45,906 nucleotides of DNA from an uncultured Gammaproteobacteria bacterium (GCA_947260025.1 CAMYON010000036.1:1-45906), one strand, 5' to 3'. Shown: positions 8,069-16,723, counted from the stretch's first letter. The notes: generated by a model not told the origin, from the letters alone. Made by a program: numbers and translations.

Positions 8069-8859
8069 CGCGCCCGTTTGCAATCAGCAACGGCCAGGTT
8101 GCTGGACTCGATGGCGCCGACCAGGCTCGTCACCAGGGCCGCGGTGTTGGGCGCTACCTCACCGCCTGGCAGGTACAGGTTGTTTTCGAAACCGACCCGG
8201 GCGTTGCCGCCGGCCTCGATTGCGGTCATGACACATTCCTGCTCGCGTCGACCGAAGGCACAGGTAAACCAGTCGAGGCCGCTCAGGTCATGTCTGAGAA
8301 AGGGCTCGAGATCGGCGGGCTCAGACTGGAAGTTGACGTTGTAGCGCCCGAGCACGAACAGCACGCAGCGATGTCCGGCAGGGATCACGCCCTGGTCGCG
8401 GTACTCGAGGAAATGCTGGAACTCTTCGGCCGAAAAAACGATGTGCTGGACGTGTACCCGGTGATCGTCGCACCATTCGAAGAATTGTCGCGCGAAGTCG
8501 GGTTGCTCGAATCCAGAGCTGATTTCACGCAGGCACATGCTTACCATCTCCGGCTTCACCGCCTCGATGCAGTCGACCTGCTGCCGCGGCGAATAAATGC
8601 CGACCGCCTCGGAGGTGATCTGCACCAGCATCCCGGGAACGCGCTGCGCCATTTCGGCGGTCAGCTCCCGGTAAAGCCCGGCGTCCAGCACGTGCTCGTC
8701 GTTGGCGCCGCGCACGTGCGCATGCAGCGCACTGGCGCCGGCGGCGCGACACAGCGCCGCTTCACTGACGGTGTCTTCGATGGAAACCGGCAGGCTCGAA
8801 TGATCGGACCGGGTTTTGCGGGCGCCGTTCGGCGCCACCATGATAACGACTTCACGCAT
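8041..8859 (-). CDS. Beta-keto acid cleavage enzyme (BKACE / DUF849, 3-keto-5-aminohexanoate cleavage-like)
   Basis: A 272-residue TIM-barrel enzyme of the Zn-dependent BKACE family, which condenses a beta-keto acid with acetyl-CoA and releases acetoacetate plus a shortened acyl-CoA. Family marks: the start VVIMVAPNGARKTRSDH, the metal-binding LHAHVR (His46, His48), the PEMVSMCL strand and the C-terminal GGNARVGFENNLYLPGG. The start ATG 8859 shares one base with the stop of the aminotransferase (TGATG), so the two are translationally coupled. An upstream extension of the frame to 9459 lies within the aminotransferase gene and is rejected. Which beta-keto acid is used cannot be told; known members act on 5-amino-3-oxohexanoate, dehydrocarnitine and others. 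Confidence 0.9.
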   Translation of the reverse strand: MREVVIMVAPNGARKTRSDHSSLPVSIEDTVSEAALCRAAGASALHAHVRGANDEHVLDAGLYRELTAEMAQRVPGMLVQITSEAVGIYSPRQQVDCIEAVKPEMVSMCLREISSGFEQPDFARQFFEWCDDHRVHVQHIVFSAEEFQHFLEYRDQGVIPAGHRCVLFVLGRYNVNFQSEPADLEPFLRHDLSGLDWFTCAFGRREQECVMTAIEAGGNARVGFENNLYLPGGEVAPNTAALVTSLVGAIESSNLAVADCKRARQLLGIRSA

Positions 8860-10187
8860 CAAAGGTTGCGCAACGTGGCTTTGATCGCAGTGTCGAGCTT
8901 GTCGACGATTTCGTCGATGTGCGTATTTTCGATGATAAAGGGTGGGGCCAGCAGCACGTGATCGCCCTGCTGACCGTCCAGGGTACCGCCCATTGGATAA
9001 CAGATCAGACCGGCCTCGAAAGCGTTTTGTTTGAGTTTTTTGTTGAACGCGAGTTCCGGCGGGAACGGCGCCTTGCTGTCGCGCTCGCGCACGAATTCGA
9101 GGCCGTAGAAAAGACCGCGGCCGCGAATATCGCCGACGTTCGGATGTTCCCCGAACTTGTCGAGTAAGGCCTTGTGCAGGCGCACGCCCTGTGACAACAC
9201 CCGGTCGAGCATGCGCCGGTCCATGATCTTTTTGACCACCGCGTGTGCCGCGGCACAGGCCACGGGATGGCCAAGGTAGGTATGTCCATGCTGAAAGAAG
9301 CCCGAGCCCTGTTCGATAGCGCGGTAAATTTTGTCGCTGCAAAGCATCGCGCCGATCGGCTGGTAACCCGCGCCGAGTCCCTTGGCGATGGTCATGATAT
9401 CGGGCGCGATGCCGTCCTGGTCGCAGGCATAGAGGCTGCCGGTGCGTCCCATGCCGCACATGACTTCGTCGAGAATTAGCAATACCCCGTATTGATCGCA
9501 GATTTCGCGCACACGCTTGAAATAGCCTTCCACCGCGGGCACCGCGCCCAGGGTTGCGCCGACCACCGGTTCGGCGATAAACGCCATCACTTGCGCTTCA
9601 CCGAGACGCAGAATTTCAGCCTCGAGCTCATTCGCGACACGCTGACCGTAATCGAATTCAGACTCGTCGTCCTGCTGTCCGCGGTAAGCGTAGCAGGGCG
9701 AGATAAGCGAGGTTTCGATCATCAGCGGGTTGAATTTTTCGCGCCGCCACAGGTTGCCGCCAGCCGCGAGCGCACCCAGGGTGTTGCCGTGATAAGACTG
9801 CAGCCGCGAGATGACGCGGTGGCGCGAAGGCTGGCCGATCTCGACGAAGTACTGGCGCGCGAGTTTGATCGCGGCCTCGACGGCCTCGGAACCGCCTGAC
9901 ACGAAATAGACTCGATCGAGATCGCCCGGCGCTTCCTTGATCAGTAATTCGGCCAGTGCCTCGGCCGGGACGCTGCTGAAAAAGCCGGTATGCGCAAACT
10001 CGAGACGTTCCAGCTGGCTGTTGATGGCTGCGACGATCTTGGGGTCGCCGTGCCCGAGACAGGAAACCGCGGCACCGCCGGAAGCATCCAGGTAGCGCTT
10101 GCCGGTCCGATCGATTATATAAACCCCTTCGCCCTGTACCGCGAGCGGGTTGGTTATCTTGCAGTTGCGGGGAAAAACGTTGCTCAT
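8859..10187 (-). CDS. Class III (omega) aminotransferase, PLP-dependent
   Basis: A 442-residue fold-type I PLP enzyme of the acetylornithine/omega-amino acid aminotransferase class. Seen: FVSGGSEAVEAAIKLAR (about 96-111), the SYHGNT motif (131-136), the PLP-ring Asp in LLILDEVMCGMGRTG (Asp240) and the Schiff-base lysine in MTIAKGLGAGY (Lys269). It probably moves an amino group from an omega- or beta-amino acid to pyruvate or 2-oxoglutarate. Coupled directly to the BKACE gene, it would most simply convert a beta-amino acid into the beta-keto acid that BKACE cleaves. The start ATG 10187 (MSNVFPRNCK) matches family length; upstream extensions run into the intergenic gap. Confidence 0.9.
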   Translation of the reverse strand: MSNVFPRNCKITNPLAVQGEGVYIIDRTGKRYLDASGGAAVSCLGHGDPKIVAAINSQLERLEFAHTGFFSSVPAEALAELLIKEAPGDLDRVYFVSGGSEAVEAAIKLARQYFVEIGQPSRHRVISRLQSYHGNTLGALAAGGNLWRREKFNPLMIETSLISPCYAYRGQQDDESEFDYGQRVANELEAEILRLGEAQVMAFIAEPVVGATLGAVPAVEGYFKRVREICDQYGVLLILDEVMCGMGRTGSLYACDQDGIAPDIMTIAKGLGAGYQPIGAMLCSDKIYRAIEQGSGFFQHGHTYLGHPVACAAAHAVVKKIMDRRMLDRVLSQGVRLHKALLDKFGEHPNVGDIRGRGLFYGLEFVRERDSKAPFPPELAFNKKLKQNAFEAGLICYPMGGTLDGQQGDHVLLAPPFIIENTHIDEIVDKLDTAIKATLRNL

Positions 10188-10353
10188 TCGATTAACCGGT
10201 TGCGGCGCGCATTCTGAGTCCTTCGGGATCAAAAGCGGGCATTGTCGAAACAGTGCTGGCATTCTGACCTCGTGCAATGTCAACGTCAACTTCGAGCTCA
10301 TCGAAATACTTTTAGCCCGTGGATTACATCGGCGCAATCGCCGAGTTCCAGGC

Positions 10354-11106
10354 TCAGAATGGCAGGGGGAGCTTGCTGGTTCTGCCGCCGTCGATGACGA
10401 TGACCTGCCCGGTGATGAATTCAGAGTCGTCGCCGGCGAGATAAACCGCGAGTTTGCCGACATCTTCCGGTTCGCCGATGCGACCCGATGGGTGCATCTG
10501 GTACAGGCCTTTCCAGGCCGCGTCAGGGTCCTGCTGCGCATTGATGTAGTCATCGCTCAAGGCCGATCGAATCCAGCCCGGGGCGATTGCGTTGACCCGA
10601 ATCCTGTCCTTGCCGAGATCGACCGCCATGGCCTTGGTGAGCGCGTGCACACCGCCCTTGGTCGCACAGTAGGCGGCGTGCTCCGGGTTCGCCGCGAGGC
10701 CTTCGATCGAACCGATATGAATAATGCTGCCGCCGCCGTTGTGGCGCAGCAGCGGTAACAGCGCCTTGCTCAGGAACAGCGGCGCGGTCAGGTTGACCGC
10801 GAGCATCTGGTTCCAGTCTTCGAGCTGCATCTCGTCGATGGTTTTTTCGAACATGAACCCGGCGTTATTCACCAGGATATCGATGCCGGCGTGCTGCGTT
10901 TTCGCGGCCGCGGCGATGGTGGCATAGCTATCGGGCCGCGACAGGTCGGTCTCGATCCAGCTCGCCCCCGGCAGGGTTTCGGGTAACGGGCTGCGTTGCG
11001 CCACCAGGACTTGCGCGCCGGCGGCAAGCATTGCCTGGCTAATGCCGAGGCCAATGCCCTGGCCACCCCCGGTGACGACGGCGACCTTGCCCGCGAGGCT
11101 ACTCAT
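10354..11106 (-). CDS. Short-chain dehydrogenase/reductase (SDR), first of a pair
   Basis: A 250-residue classical SDR. It has the cofactor motif TGGGQGIG (12-19), the structural NNAG motif (ILVNNAG), catalytic Ser133, Tyr146 and Lys150 (IGSIEGLA, AYCATKGG), and a normal C terminus (FITGQVIVIDGG). It is a cytoplasmic NAD(P)-dependent alcohol/ketone oxidoreductase of unknown substrate. It starts 3 bases after the stop of the other SDR and is the last gene of the dadA-like/SDR/SDR unit; 166 bases separate it from the aminotransferase. Possible role: oxidising a hydroxyl to the keto group used downstream. Confidence 0.9.
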   Translation of the reverse strand: MSSLAGKVAVVTGGGQGIGLGISQAMLAAGAQVLVAQRSPLPETLPGASWIETDLSRPDSYATIAAAAKTQHAGIDILVNNAGFMFEKTIDEMQLEDWNQMLAVNLTAPLFLSKALLPLLRHNGGGSIIHIGSIEGLAANPEHAAYCATKGGVHALTKAMAVDLGKDRIRVNAIAPGWIRSALSDDYINAQQDPDAAWKGLYQMHPSGRIGEPEDVGKLAVYLAGDDSEFITGQVIVIDGGRTSKLPLPF

Positions 11107-11109
11107 CCG

Positions 11110-11877
11110 CTAGCCGTAAACCGGCTTGGCGCCGCTGACCTCGACCGTTTCGCCGCAGACATATCGTGCGTCGTTCGAGGCCAGAAAAGCGATGACGTCG
11201 GCGATTTCCGCGGGTTCGGCGATGTGCCCCAGCGGTACGGTTTTCCCAAGCTCCTCGATCGCGTTGTTCGGGTCTATGCCGCGGGCGATGAAACCGCTGC
11301 GCAGCATCGGGGTGTTGACCTCGTTGGGGCAGACCGCGTTGACGCGGATGCCGTCGGGGGCGTGATCCCGCCCCAGGCTTTTGGTCAGCGCGGCCAGCGC
11401 GGCCTTGCTGGTGCAGTAGGCGATGTGTCCGGGCCCCGGGTAAATACCCCAGGTCGAAGAGGTGTTGACGATCGCGCCGCCGCCGGCCTTCTGCATCTGC
11501 GGAATCGCGGCGCGGCACAGGTAAAATACCGCGGTCAGGTTAACGTCGAGCGCGCTGAACCACATGTCGTCGGTGGTATCGAGAATATTGCCGCGCGGGA
11601 TGATGCCGGCATTATTGATCAGAATATCGACGCCGCCATAGGTGAGCACCGCCTCGGCGATGAGCGCTTCACAATAGTTTTTCTGGCGCAGGTCGCCCGC
11701 CAGGTAATGGGTGTCGAGGCCCTTGCGTTTGAGCGCTTCGCTGAGATCGCCGCAATCTTCCTCGCTGCGGTCCGAGAACAGCACATTAGCGCCCTCGACG
11801 GCAAACAGTTCGACCAGCGCCTGACCGATGCCGCCGACCCCTCCGGTGATTACTACGCTTTTATCGTCGAATCTCAT
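11110..11877 (-). CDS. Short-chain dehydrogenase/reductase (SDR), second of a pair
   Basis: A 255-residue classical SDR with cofactor motif TGGVGGIG (11-18), ILINNAGIIPRG, the NTSSTWG catalytic serine region (Ser140/141), and Tyr154-x3-Lys158 (AYCTSKAA). Asp37 after strand 2 (LFSDRSEED) suggests NAD preference. The end (YVCGETVEVSGAKPVYG) is normal for the family. It begins 2 bases after the D-amino-acid-dehydrogenase-like gene, so the three genes form a tight operon. Substrate unknown. The two SDRs differ widely in sequence, so they are likely to act on different steps rather than being a recent tandem duplication. Confidence 0.9.
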   Translation of the reverse strand: MRFDDKSVVITGGVGGIGQALVELFAVEGANVLFSDRSEEDCGDLSEALKRKGLDTHYLAGDLRQKNYCEALIAEAVLTYGGVDILINNAGIIPRGNILDTTDDMWFSALDVNLTAVFYLCRAAIPQMQKAGGGAIVNTSSTWGIYPGPGHIAYCTSKAALAALTKSLGRDHAPDGIRVNAVCPNEVNTPMLRSGFIARGIDPNNAIEELGKTVPLGHIAEPAEIADVIAFLASNDARYVCGETVEVSGAKPVYG

Positions 11878-11879
11878 TG

Positions 11880-13124
11880 TTATAAAAATCTGCGTGGACT
11901 GAACGGGGTTATATTGTGGCTTGGATCTTCGCCGTTTGCCAGTTCAGCGACCAGTTTGCCGGTGATCCCGGACAGCGTCAGCCCGAGGTGGTGGTGGCCA
12001 AACGCATAAATGATGAATTCCGACACGGTGCTGAAACCGATCACGGGCAGGGCGTCGGGACAGGTAGGGCGAAAGCCGAGCCACTCCTGGTCGGGCTTTT
12101 CGGGTAGCTCGAGCATTTCACGCGATTTGCGCGTCAGGTAGTCGATAATACGGGGATTCATCTGCTTGCGGTAACCCGCGATCTCGACGGTGCCGGCGAA
12201 GCGCAGACCGCGGTTCATCGGGGTCGCGTAAAAGCCGGCGTGATGCCAGCTGACCGGCCGGTTCAGCAGGTGCTGCATGTTGCTGTACTGCACGTGGTAG
12301 CCGCGCTCGGTATCGAGTTTCAGCAGCCTGGTCGGGATACCCTCGATCGACTTCGAGAATGCGCCCGCGGCTATGACGACGCGCTCGGCCTCGACGTATG
12401 TGCCGTTGTCGAGCCTGATCTGAACCGATCCATCGCCGTGGATAACTTCGAGCGCGCGCTGGCGCAGGTATTCCCCGTCATTTTGTTGAAAGCATTCGAA
12501 GTAACGCTGGCTTAGCGCCAGCGGATCGAGCACGTGGCTGATGCTGTCGAACAACAGGCCGCGCTGGAACGGAAACTTGAGATTGGGCTCGAGCTCCTCG
12601 ATATCCGCGCGGTCCAGTTCGACGAAGTTCGAACCCTGCGCGCGTCGTTTCTGGTTCGATGGTTTGGCGGCTTCGAATTCCCGCTGGTCGCGATAGACGT
12701 GCATGAAACCCTGCTGCGCCAGCAGGTCGCGCGCGTTGGCCATCTCGAGTAGCGGATCGAGTCCGTCATAGACTTTTGCCAGTAACTTGCCGAGCAGGCG
12801 GATGATTCGGTCTACCTTTTGTTCACGGCAGTTCAATAGGAACTCGATCATCCACGCGGGATGCGACAGCACGTAGCCGAGGTCCATGCTCAGCGGGCTG
12901 TCCGAGGAAAACAGCAGCGATGGCAAGCGTTTGAACAGATCCGGGCTGTTGACCGGGATACAGCCGTACTCGGCGATGGTGCAGGCATTACCGGACGAGG
13001 TGCCGGTGCCCGGGTCGTCGGGATCGATCAGGGTAACTTCGAAGCCTTTACGCTGCAGCCAAAGGGCACAACTCAGGCCGACGACGCCGGCGCCAACCAC
13101 CGCAATTCGGGTCTTGGAATTCAA
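11880..13124 (-). CDS. FAD-dependent oxidoreductase, D-amino-acid dehydrogenase (DadA)-like
   Basis: A 414-residue flavoprotein of the DAO family. The dinucleotide motif VVGAGVVGLSCALWL lies at residues 9-23, followed by acidic strand end TLIDPDDPGTGTSSGNA as in DadA, and a C-terminal FAD motif FGHHHLGLTLSGITGKLVAEL. DadA enzymes oxidise D-amino acids to 2-keto acids and feed electrons to the quinone pool. The initiation codon appears to be TTG (TTGAATTCC) with no ATG near the conserved N terminus. It heads the tight dehydrogenase/SDR/SDR unit, 100 bases after the DUF1611-like gene. The substrate could also be a secondary or N-methyl amine, since this superfamily is broad. Confidence 0.85.
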   Translation of the reverse strand: MNSKTRIAVVGAGVVGLSCALWLQRKGFEVTLIDPDDPGTGTSSGNACTIAEYGCIPVNSPDLFKRLPSLLFSSDSPLSMDLGYVLSHPAWMIEFLLNCREQKVDRIIRLLGKLLAKVYDGLDPLLEMANARDLLAQQGFMHVYRDQREFEAAKPSNQKRRAQGSNFVELDRADIEELEPNLKFPFQRGLLFDSISHVLDPLALSQRYFECFQQNDGEYLRQRALEVIHGDGSVQIRLDNGTYVEAERVVIAAGAFSKSIEGIPTRLLKLDTERGYHVQYSNMQHLLNRPVSWHHAGFYATPMNRGLRFAGTVEIAGYRKQMNPRIIDYLTRKSREMLELPEKPDQEWLGFRPTCPDALPVIGFSTVSEFIIYAFGHHHLGLTLSGITGKLVAELANGEDPSHNITPFSPRRFL

Positions 13125-13224
13125 TCGGGTTCTCGATCAGCCAGTTATTACCAGGCCGATAGTGTATTTAATCTCACCGCAAACGGATAGCGTGAAGTTT
13201 ATGCCTTGCCGTGATCGGGCGTGG

Positions 13225-14235
13225 TTACAAATCGAGCGCCTGGCGCAGCATTTGCGCGAGTTGATCGTGACTCGCCGGGTTCATCAGGTTGAGCGCCTGC
13301 AGTCCGGCCAGCTTCTTCACCAGCGCGATTCCGGCGTCGGTGTTGGCGGCGCCGCCGGCCACCAGGTCGGGCGACCGCTGGAACGCCTGCTGGACGCCTA
13401 TGACGGCGTAGGGGTCCTGGGCGCAGAGCAGCTTGAACTTGACGTGATCACGAATCATTTCCTTGGCGATAGAGCCGTTATAGGGTTCCAGCGGCGAGGC
13501 GCCGGCCTCGGCCACCAGGACATCCGGCTTTTCCTTTGCGATAAGCGATAACAGGTAGGGCAGCGCCTCACGGTAGGTTGCTTCATCCACCGCCGAAGAC
13601 GGCAGCCCGGCATCGACGAAATCGTAAATTGCGCTGGCGCCCGCATCGGAAAAACTGAGCATATCGCGGTAGCGCGCCGCACCGGTCAGCTTGGCGCCCA
13701 CGACTTTCAGCCCCATTTGCGACAGCAGGTGCACGATGACGCGCCCGGACATGGTTTTACCGGCCGACATCGAGGTGCCGACGATCAGGATCACCGGCGT
13801 ATCGAATGTCGTGTGGCCGATTGCGGGCAGGCTGCCCCGCATGGTTACCTTTTCGTCGTTGCGCATGACGTGCCCGTGGTAGCGCAGCGGCATCGGCGAC
13901 GATAAAAAAGGTGATAGCGACGTGGTTTTGCCGAACAGGCCGGCGGCCGTGAGCGCGTTAAGCTTGCCCGAGTCGTCGATCGAGCGCCAGTCGCCGACGG
14001 CTTCCAGCGTTGCGACCCGCGTACCGAAGGCACCGACCACGAGATCGCCCTCCATCACTTCGATCATGCGCCCGCCGGGAAGCTCGAGCGCTTTCATCTG
14101 ACCGCGCGTATCGAGTACCTTGCCGACAACGTAGTCACCGGTGCCCCAGTGTTCGCGCGCCAGCGGTGTCGTCGTGAAGTTATCCGGTGTCAGGTCGGAA
14201 ATTCGGGTTACAGATGCAAGAAAGGGACGAATCAT
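13225..14235 (-). CDS. DUF1611-like P-loop protein (DgcN-type N-acyltransferase relative)
   Basis: A 336-residue protein with a BioD/CobQ-type P-loop, VGTSMSAGKTMSG (Gly153 to Thr161, spacing G-x5-GKT as in dethiobiotin synthetase), followed by VVGAKLTGAARYRD and DVLVAEAGASPLEPYNG. This layout fits the C-terminal domain of DUF1611. From family knowledge, one DUF1611 protein, DgcN, N-acetylates D-glutamate in D-glutamate breakdown. The N-terminal 130 residues are a separate, probably beta-rich domain. ATG 14235 has a GAGGAG ribosome-binding site. It lies 16 bases after the M20 peptidase gene, so an acylation/deacylation pair is possible. The family call is moderately sure; activity is inferred. 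Confidence 0.68.
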   Translation of the reverse strand: MIRPFLASVTRISDLTPDNFTTTPLAREHWGTGDYVVGKVLDTRGQMKALELPGGRMIEVMEGDLVVGAFGTRVATLEAVGDWRSIDDSGKLNALTAAGLFGKTTSLSPFLSSPMPLRYHGHVMRNDEKVTMRGSLPAIGHTTFDTPVILIVGTSMSAGKTMSGRVIVHLLSQMGLKVVGAKLTGAARYRDMLSFSDAGASAIYDFVDAGLPSSAVDEATYREALPYLLSLIAKEKPDVLVAEAGASPLEPYNGSIAKEMIRDHVKFKLLCAQDPYAVIGVQQAFQRSPDLVAGGAANTDAGIALVKKLAGLQALNLMNPASHDQLAQMLRQALDL

Positions 14236-14251
14236 GTCTGGGCTCCTCGAA

Positions 14252-15409
14252 TCAGGTTTGTAGTGGCGGTGCCAGCAGCAGCAGGGTCAGCAGGGCGCAG
14301 CGTTCGGGCAGCAGATCGATATTGATATGTTCGTGATGAGCGTGGGCGCCGTCGCCGACCGCGCCCATGCCGTCGAGCGTGGCGGTATAAAGGCTGGTGG
14401 TGTTGCCGTCGGAACCGCCGCCGGCCGTGCCCTGGTCGAGATCGAGATCGAGATCTTCGGCCAGTTGTTGCGCCACCCGCCAGAGCTGTTGGTTGCTTTC
14501 GGTGCGCTCCATCGGCGGCCGGCCGATGGCGCCCTCGATGGTCAGTATAACTCCCTCGGTTTCGGCCTCGAGGTCGTGAATCGCGGTTTCGATACGCTTG
14601 GCGTCGGCCTTGGTCTGCACCCTGACATCGATGATCGCGCGGCTTTGCGGAGCGACCATGTTAGGCCTGATGCCGCCGTCGATGACGCCGACGTTGACCG
14701 AAGTGCCGTGTTCCGGGTCGTTCAACTCGAACAGTTTCTGAATCACGTGCGACAGTTCGAGAATGGCGCTGGCGCCGGCGCCGGGGTCCAGTCCGGCGTG
14801 CGCGGCCTTACCCTGCACGGTGACCTCGAAGCGGCCGACACCCTTGCGCGCGGTCTTGTACTTGCCGCTGGGGCCGAGCGACGGCTCGAGCACCATGCAG
14901 CGATCGACGCGCTGTGCCAGCGCGCGTACGTAACGCGTGGATTCGCGGCTGCCGATTTCTTCGTCGGAATTGATAAAGCACAGCGGCGCGACGCTGGGTC
15001 TGAGTCCCAGCGACTCGATCGTTCGCAGCGCGTAAATCATTTCCACCAGCCCGGCCTTCATGTCATAAACCCCGGGCCCGCTCAGGGTGCTCGCTTCCAT
15101 CAGCAGCGGCATGCTCTGCAGCGTGCCGATCGGCCATACCGTGTCGCAATGCCCGAGCATTAATTGCGCGGGTTGTTGTCGGCCACGGTACTTCGCCGAG
15201 GCGTAGATATGCCCGCCGGAACTACGGCCGGGGATCAGGTTGACGCGGTAATCGATTTCCTCGAACTCGGCTTTCAGGCGATCGCGTATCTGCGCCTGGG
15301 CCGCGGGCTCGGTGGACGGGGTTTCCATCAGCACCAGGTCCTTGAGCAGCGCCGTCATCGAGTCCTGCTGCGTGCGCAGGTGAGAAAGTACTTCCTGTTT
15401 TTCGCCCAT
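14252..15409 (-). CDS. M20-family metallopeptidase (glutamate carboxypeptidase/CPG2-like)
   Basis: A 385-residue cytoplasmic di-zinc hydrolase. Metal and catalytic residues are visible: LGHCDTVW (His87, Asp89), bridging Asp116 in GPGVYDMKAG, catalytic Glu pair in INSDEEIGS (150-151), a Glu in MVLEPSLG, and a late His in GDGAHAHHEHI. The dimerisation domain contains GKAAHAGLDPGAGASAI. Closest style is carboxypeptidase G2/ArgE-type enzymes that remove a C-terminal glutamate or an N-acyl group. No signal peptide is seen. It lies 8 bases downstream of the flavin-reductase-like gene and 16 bases before the DUF1611-like gene, so it probably opens the pathway by freeing an amino acid from a conjugate. 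Confidence 0.9.
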   Translation of the reverse strand: MGEKQEVLSHLRTQQDSMTALLKDLVLMETPSTEPAAQAQIRDRLKAEFEEIDYRVNLIPGRSSGGHIYASAKYRGRQQPAQLMLGHCDTVWPIGTLQSMPLLMEASTLSGPGVYDMKAGLVEMIYALRTIESLGLRPSVAPLCFINSDEEIGSRESTRYVRALAQRVDRCMVLEPSLGPSGKYKTARKGVGRFEVTVQGKAAHAGLDPGAGASAILELSHVIQKLFELNDPEHGTSVNVGVIDGGIRPNMVAPQSRAIIDVRVQTKADAKRIETAIHDLEAETEGVILTIEGAIGRPPMERTESNQQLWRVAQQLAEDLDLDLDQGTAGGGSDGNTTSLYTATLDGMGAVGDGAHAHHEHINIDLLPERCALLTLLLLAPPLQT

Positions 15410-15417
15410 CGTCGGAT

Positions 15418-16026
15418 CTACCTTTTGAAGCCTGCGGGAAACGGCAGCTTGTTGCTGTTTTTGATTTCGGCGAAACGGCCCGGATACAGGTAAGCCAGCA
15501 GCGGAGAGGTATAGACCAGGTCTTCGTCGTCGCGGTCAGAGGTGCGCAACGCATCCTCGGCCACGCGGGCGCGGACGATACGGCCGATGATCAGCGAGTT
15601 ATCCCCGAGATTATCGACTATCTGTTGCAGTTCGCACTCGAGGAACAGGTAACCATCCTGGATGAAAGAGGCTTTGACCGATTCCGCGGCAAAGGTCGGC
15701 ATGGCCTCGGTAATCGGCTTGCTGCCGTCGTCGCAGCGTGGGCTCGCCGCCAGGCTTGCGAGCACGGTTTGCGAGGGGCGCATGTAAGTGACGGCAAATT
15801 CCTTGTCGCGCTGAATGTTCTGGTAAGTGTTGTGGCGCGGGGTGCAGACAAAGCCGAAGTGATTCTGCCAGCTCATCGGGATCGCGAGATGCTTGGGCGC
15901 GAGATCGTCGCTGCCATCGGCCTCGCGGGTGCCGACGATGACGAGCGGGAACACCGTGAAGAAACTCTCCCAGATCGGTTCGCTGGTATCCAGTTCGATC
16001 AGGCGCGCGTTATCAGTATCGGTCAT
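15418..16026 (-). CDS. Flavin reductase-like (FMN-binding split-barrel) protein
   Basis: A 202-residue protein with the flavin reductase/flavoredoxin fold: SFFTVFPLVIVGTREADGSDDLAPKHLAIPMSW at the start places the FMN-phosphate loop, then NTYQNIQRDKEFAVTYM and SFIQDGYLFLECELQQIV. Such proteins bind FMN and either reduce it with NAD(P)H for a partner oxygenase or act as small flavoproteins. No partner monooxygenase gene is visible in the cluster. It is the promoter-proximal gene of the minus-strand cluster and is divergent from the peroxiredoxin gene across about 165 bases. Confidence 0.78.
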   Translation of the reverse strand: MTDTDNARLIELDTSEPIWESFFTVFPLVIVGTREADGSDDLAPKHLAIPMSWQNHFGFVCTPRHNTYQNIQRDKEFAVTYMRPSQTVLASLAASPRCDDGSKPITEAMPTFAAESVKASFIQDGYLFLECELQQIVDNLGDNSLIIGRIVRARVAEDALRTSDRDDEDLVYTSPLLAYLYPGRFAEIKNSNKLPFPAGFKR

Positions 16027-16192
16027 GCCATTTTCCCGTCGTTATTATGCGGCGATCCTAACATCGGCCTGTTTCGGGCATCTTGACGCGTATCAATTAA
16101 GCAAGGCGGCCCAATCTCGAATTTAGCTATACAGGTCGGGTAGTTTTTGGTTATGGTTTGCGTTTACAAAAAAACAACTTCAGGAGCGCTCT

Positions 16193-16723
16193 GTGAAGGT
16201 ATTAAAACCCCGCCAACCGGTACCGGCTTTGGAGGTCGAAACCCTCGACGGCCCCTGGTCGCTGGCCGATCAGAATCCCGAGAATTTCACCATGGCCGTG
16301 TTCTACCGCGGCCTGCATTGCCCGATCTGCTCAAAGTACATCGGCGAGCTGGATAAACTGGCCTCCGACTTTGGCGACATCGGAGTTTCCGTACTCGTGT
16401 TGAGCACCGATACTCAGGAGCGGGCGGCGCAGGCACGGCAGGACTGGAAGTTGAGTAATCTCAAGATCGGTTACGGTATCAGCGTCGAGCAGTGCCGCGA
16501 CTGGGGGCTGCATCGCTCCGCGGGTCGCGGCCTGACGTCGATCGGCATCGAGGAGCCCGCCGAGTTCAACGAGCCCGGCATCTTCATCGTGCGCCCGGAC
16601 AACACGCTTTACTGGGCGCAAGTCAGCACCATGCCGTTCGCGCGCCCGCATTTTCGCGAAATTATCGGCGGCCTCAAGTTCGCCCTGGAAAAAGATTACC
16701 CCGCGCGCGGTGAACTGAGCTAG
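16193..16723 (+). CDS. Peroxiredoxin-like (AhpC/TSA) thioredoxin-fold protein
   Basis: A 176-residue thioredoxin-fold protein, probably a thiol peroxidase or redox protein of the cytoplasm. The active-site helix carries RGLHCPICSKYIGEL, giving Cys43-Pro-Ile-Cys46, a CxxC arrangement rather than the single TxxC cysteine of classic AhpC. SVLVLSTDTQERA and the C-terminal FIVRPDNTLYWAQVSTMPFARP are typical of the AhpC/TSA group. It starts with GTG at 16193, preceded by an AGGAG site 6 bases upstream. It is convergent with the dimethylamine-dehydrogenase-like gene, with only 53 bases between stops. Confidence 0.85.
   Translation: MKVLKPRQPVPALEVETLDGPWSLADQNPENFTMAVFYRGLHCPICSKYIGELDKLASDFGDIGVSVLVLSTDTQERAAQARQDWKLSNLKIGYGISVEQCRDWGLHRSAGRGLTSIGIEEPAEFNEPGIFIVRPDNTLYWAQVSTMPFARPHFREIIGGLKFALEKDYPARGELS

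Noticed and set aside
7627..8961. Long plus-strand open frame (444 codons) across the MFS end and BKACE gene
   Set aside because: It is antisense to two clearly recognisable genes, has no domain signature and reflects the high GC codon bias.
8860..9459. N-terminal extension of the BKACE frame
   Set aside because: It lies wholly within the aminotransferase gene in another frame; the family N terminus starts at 8859.
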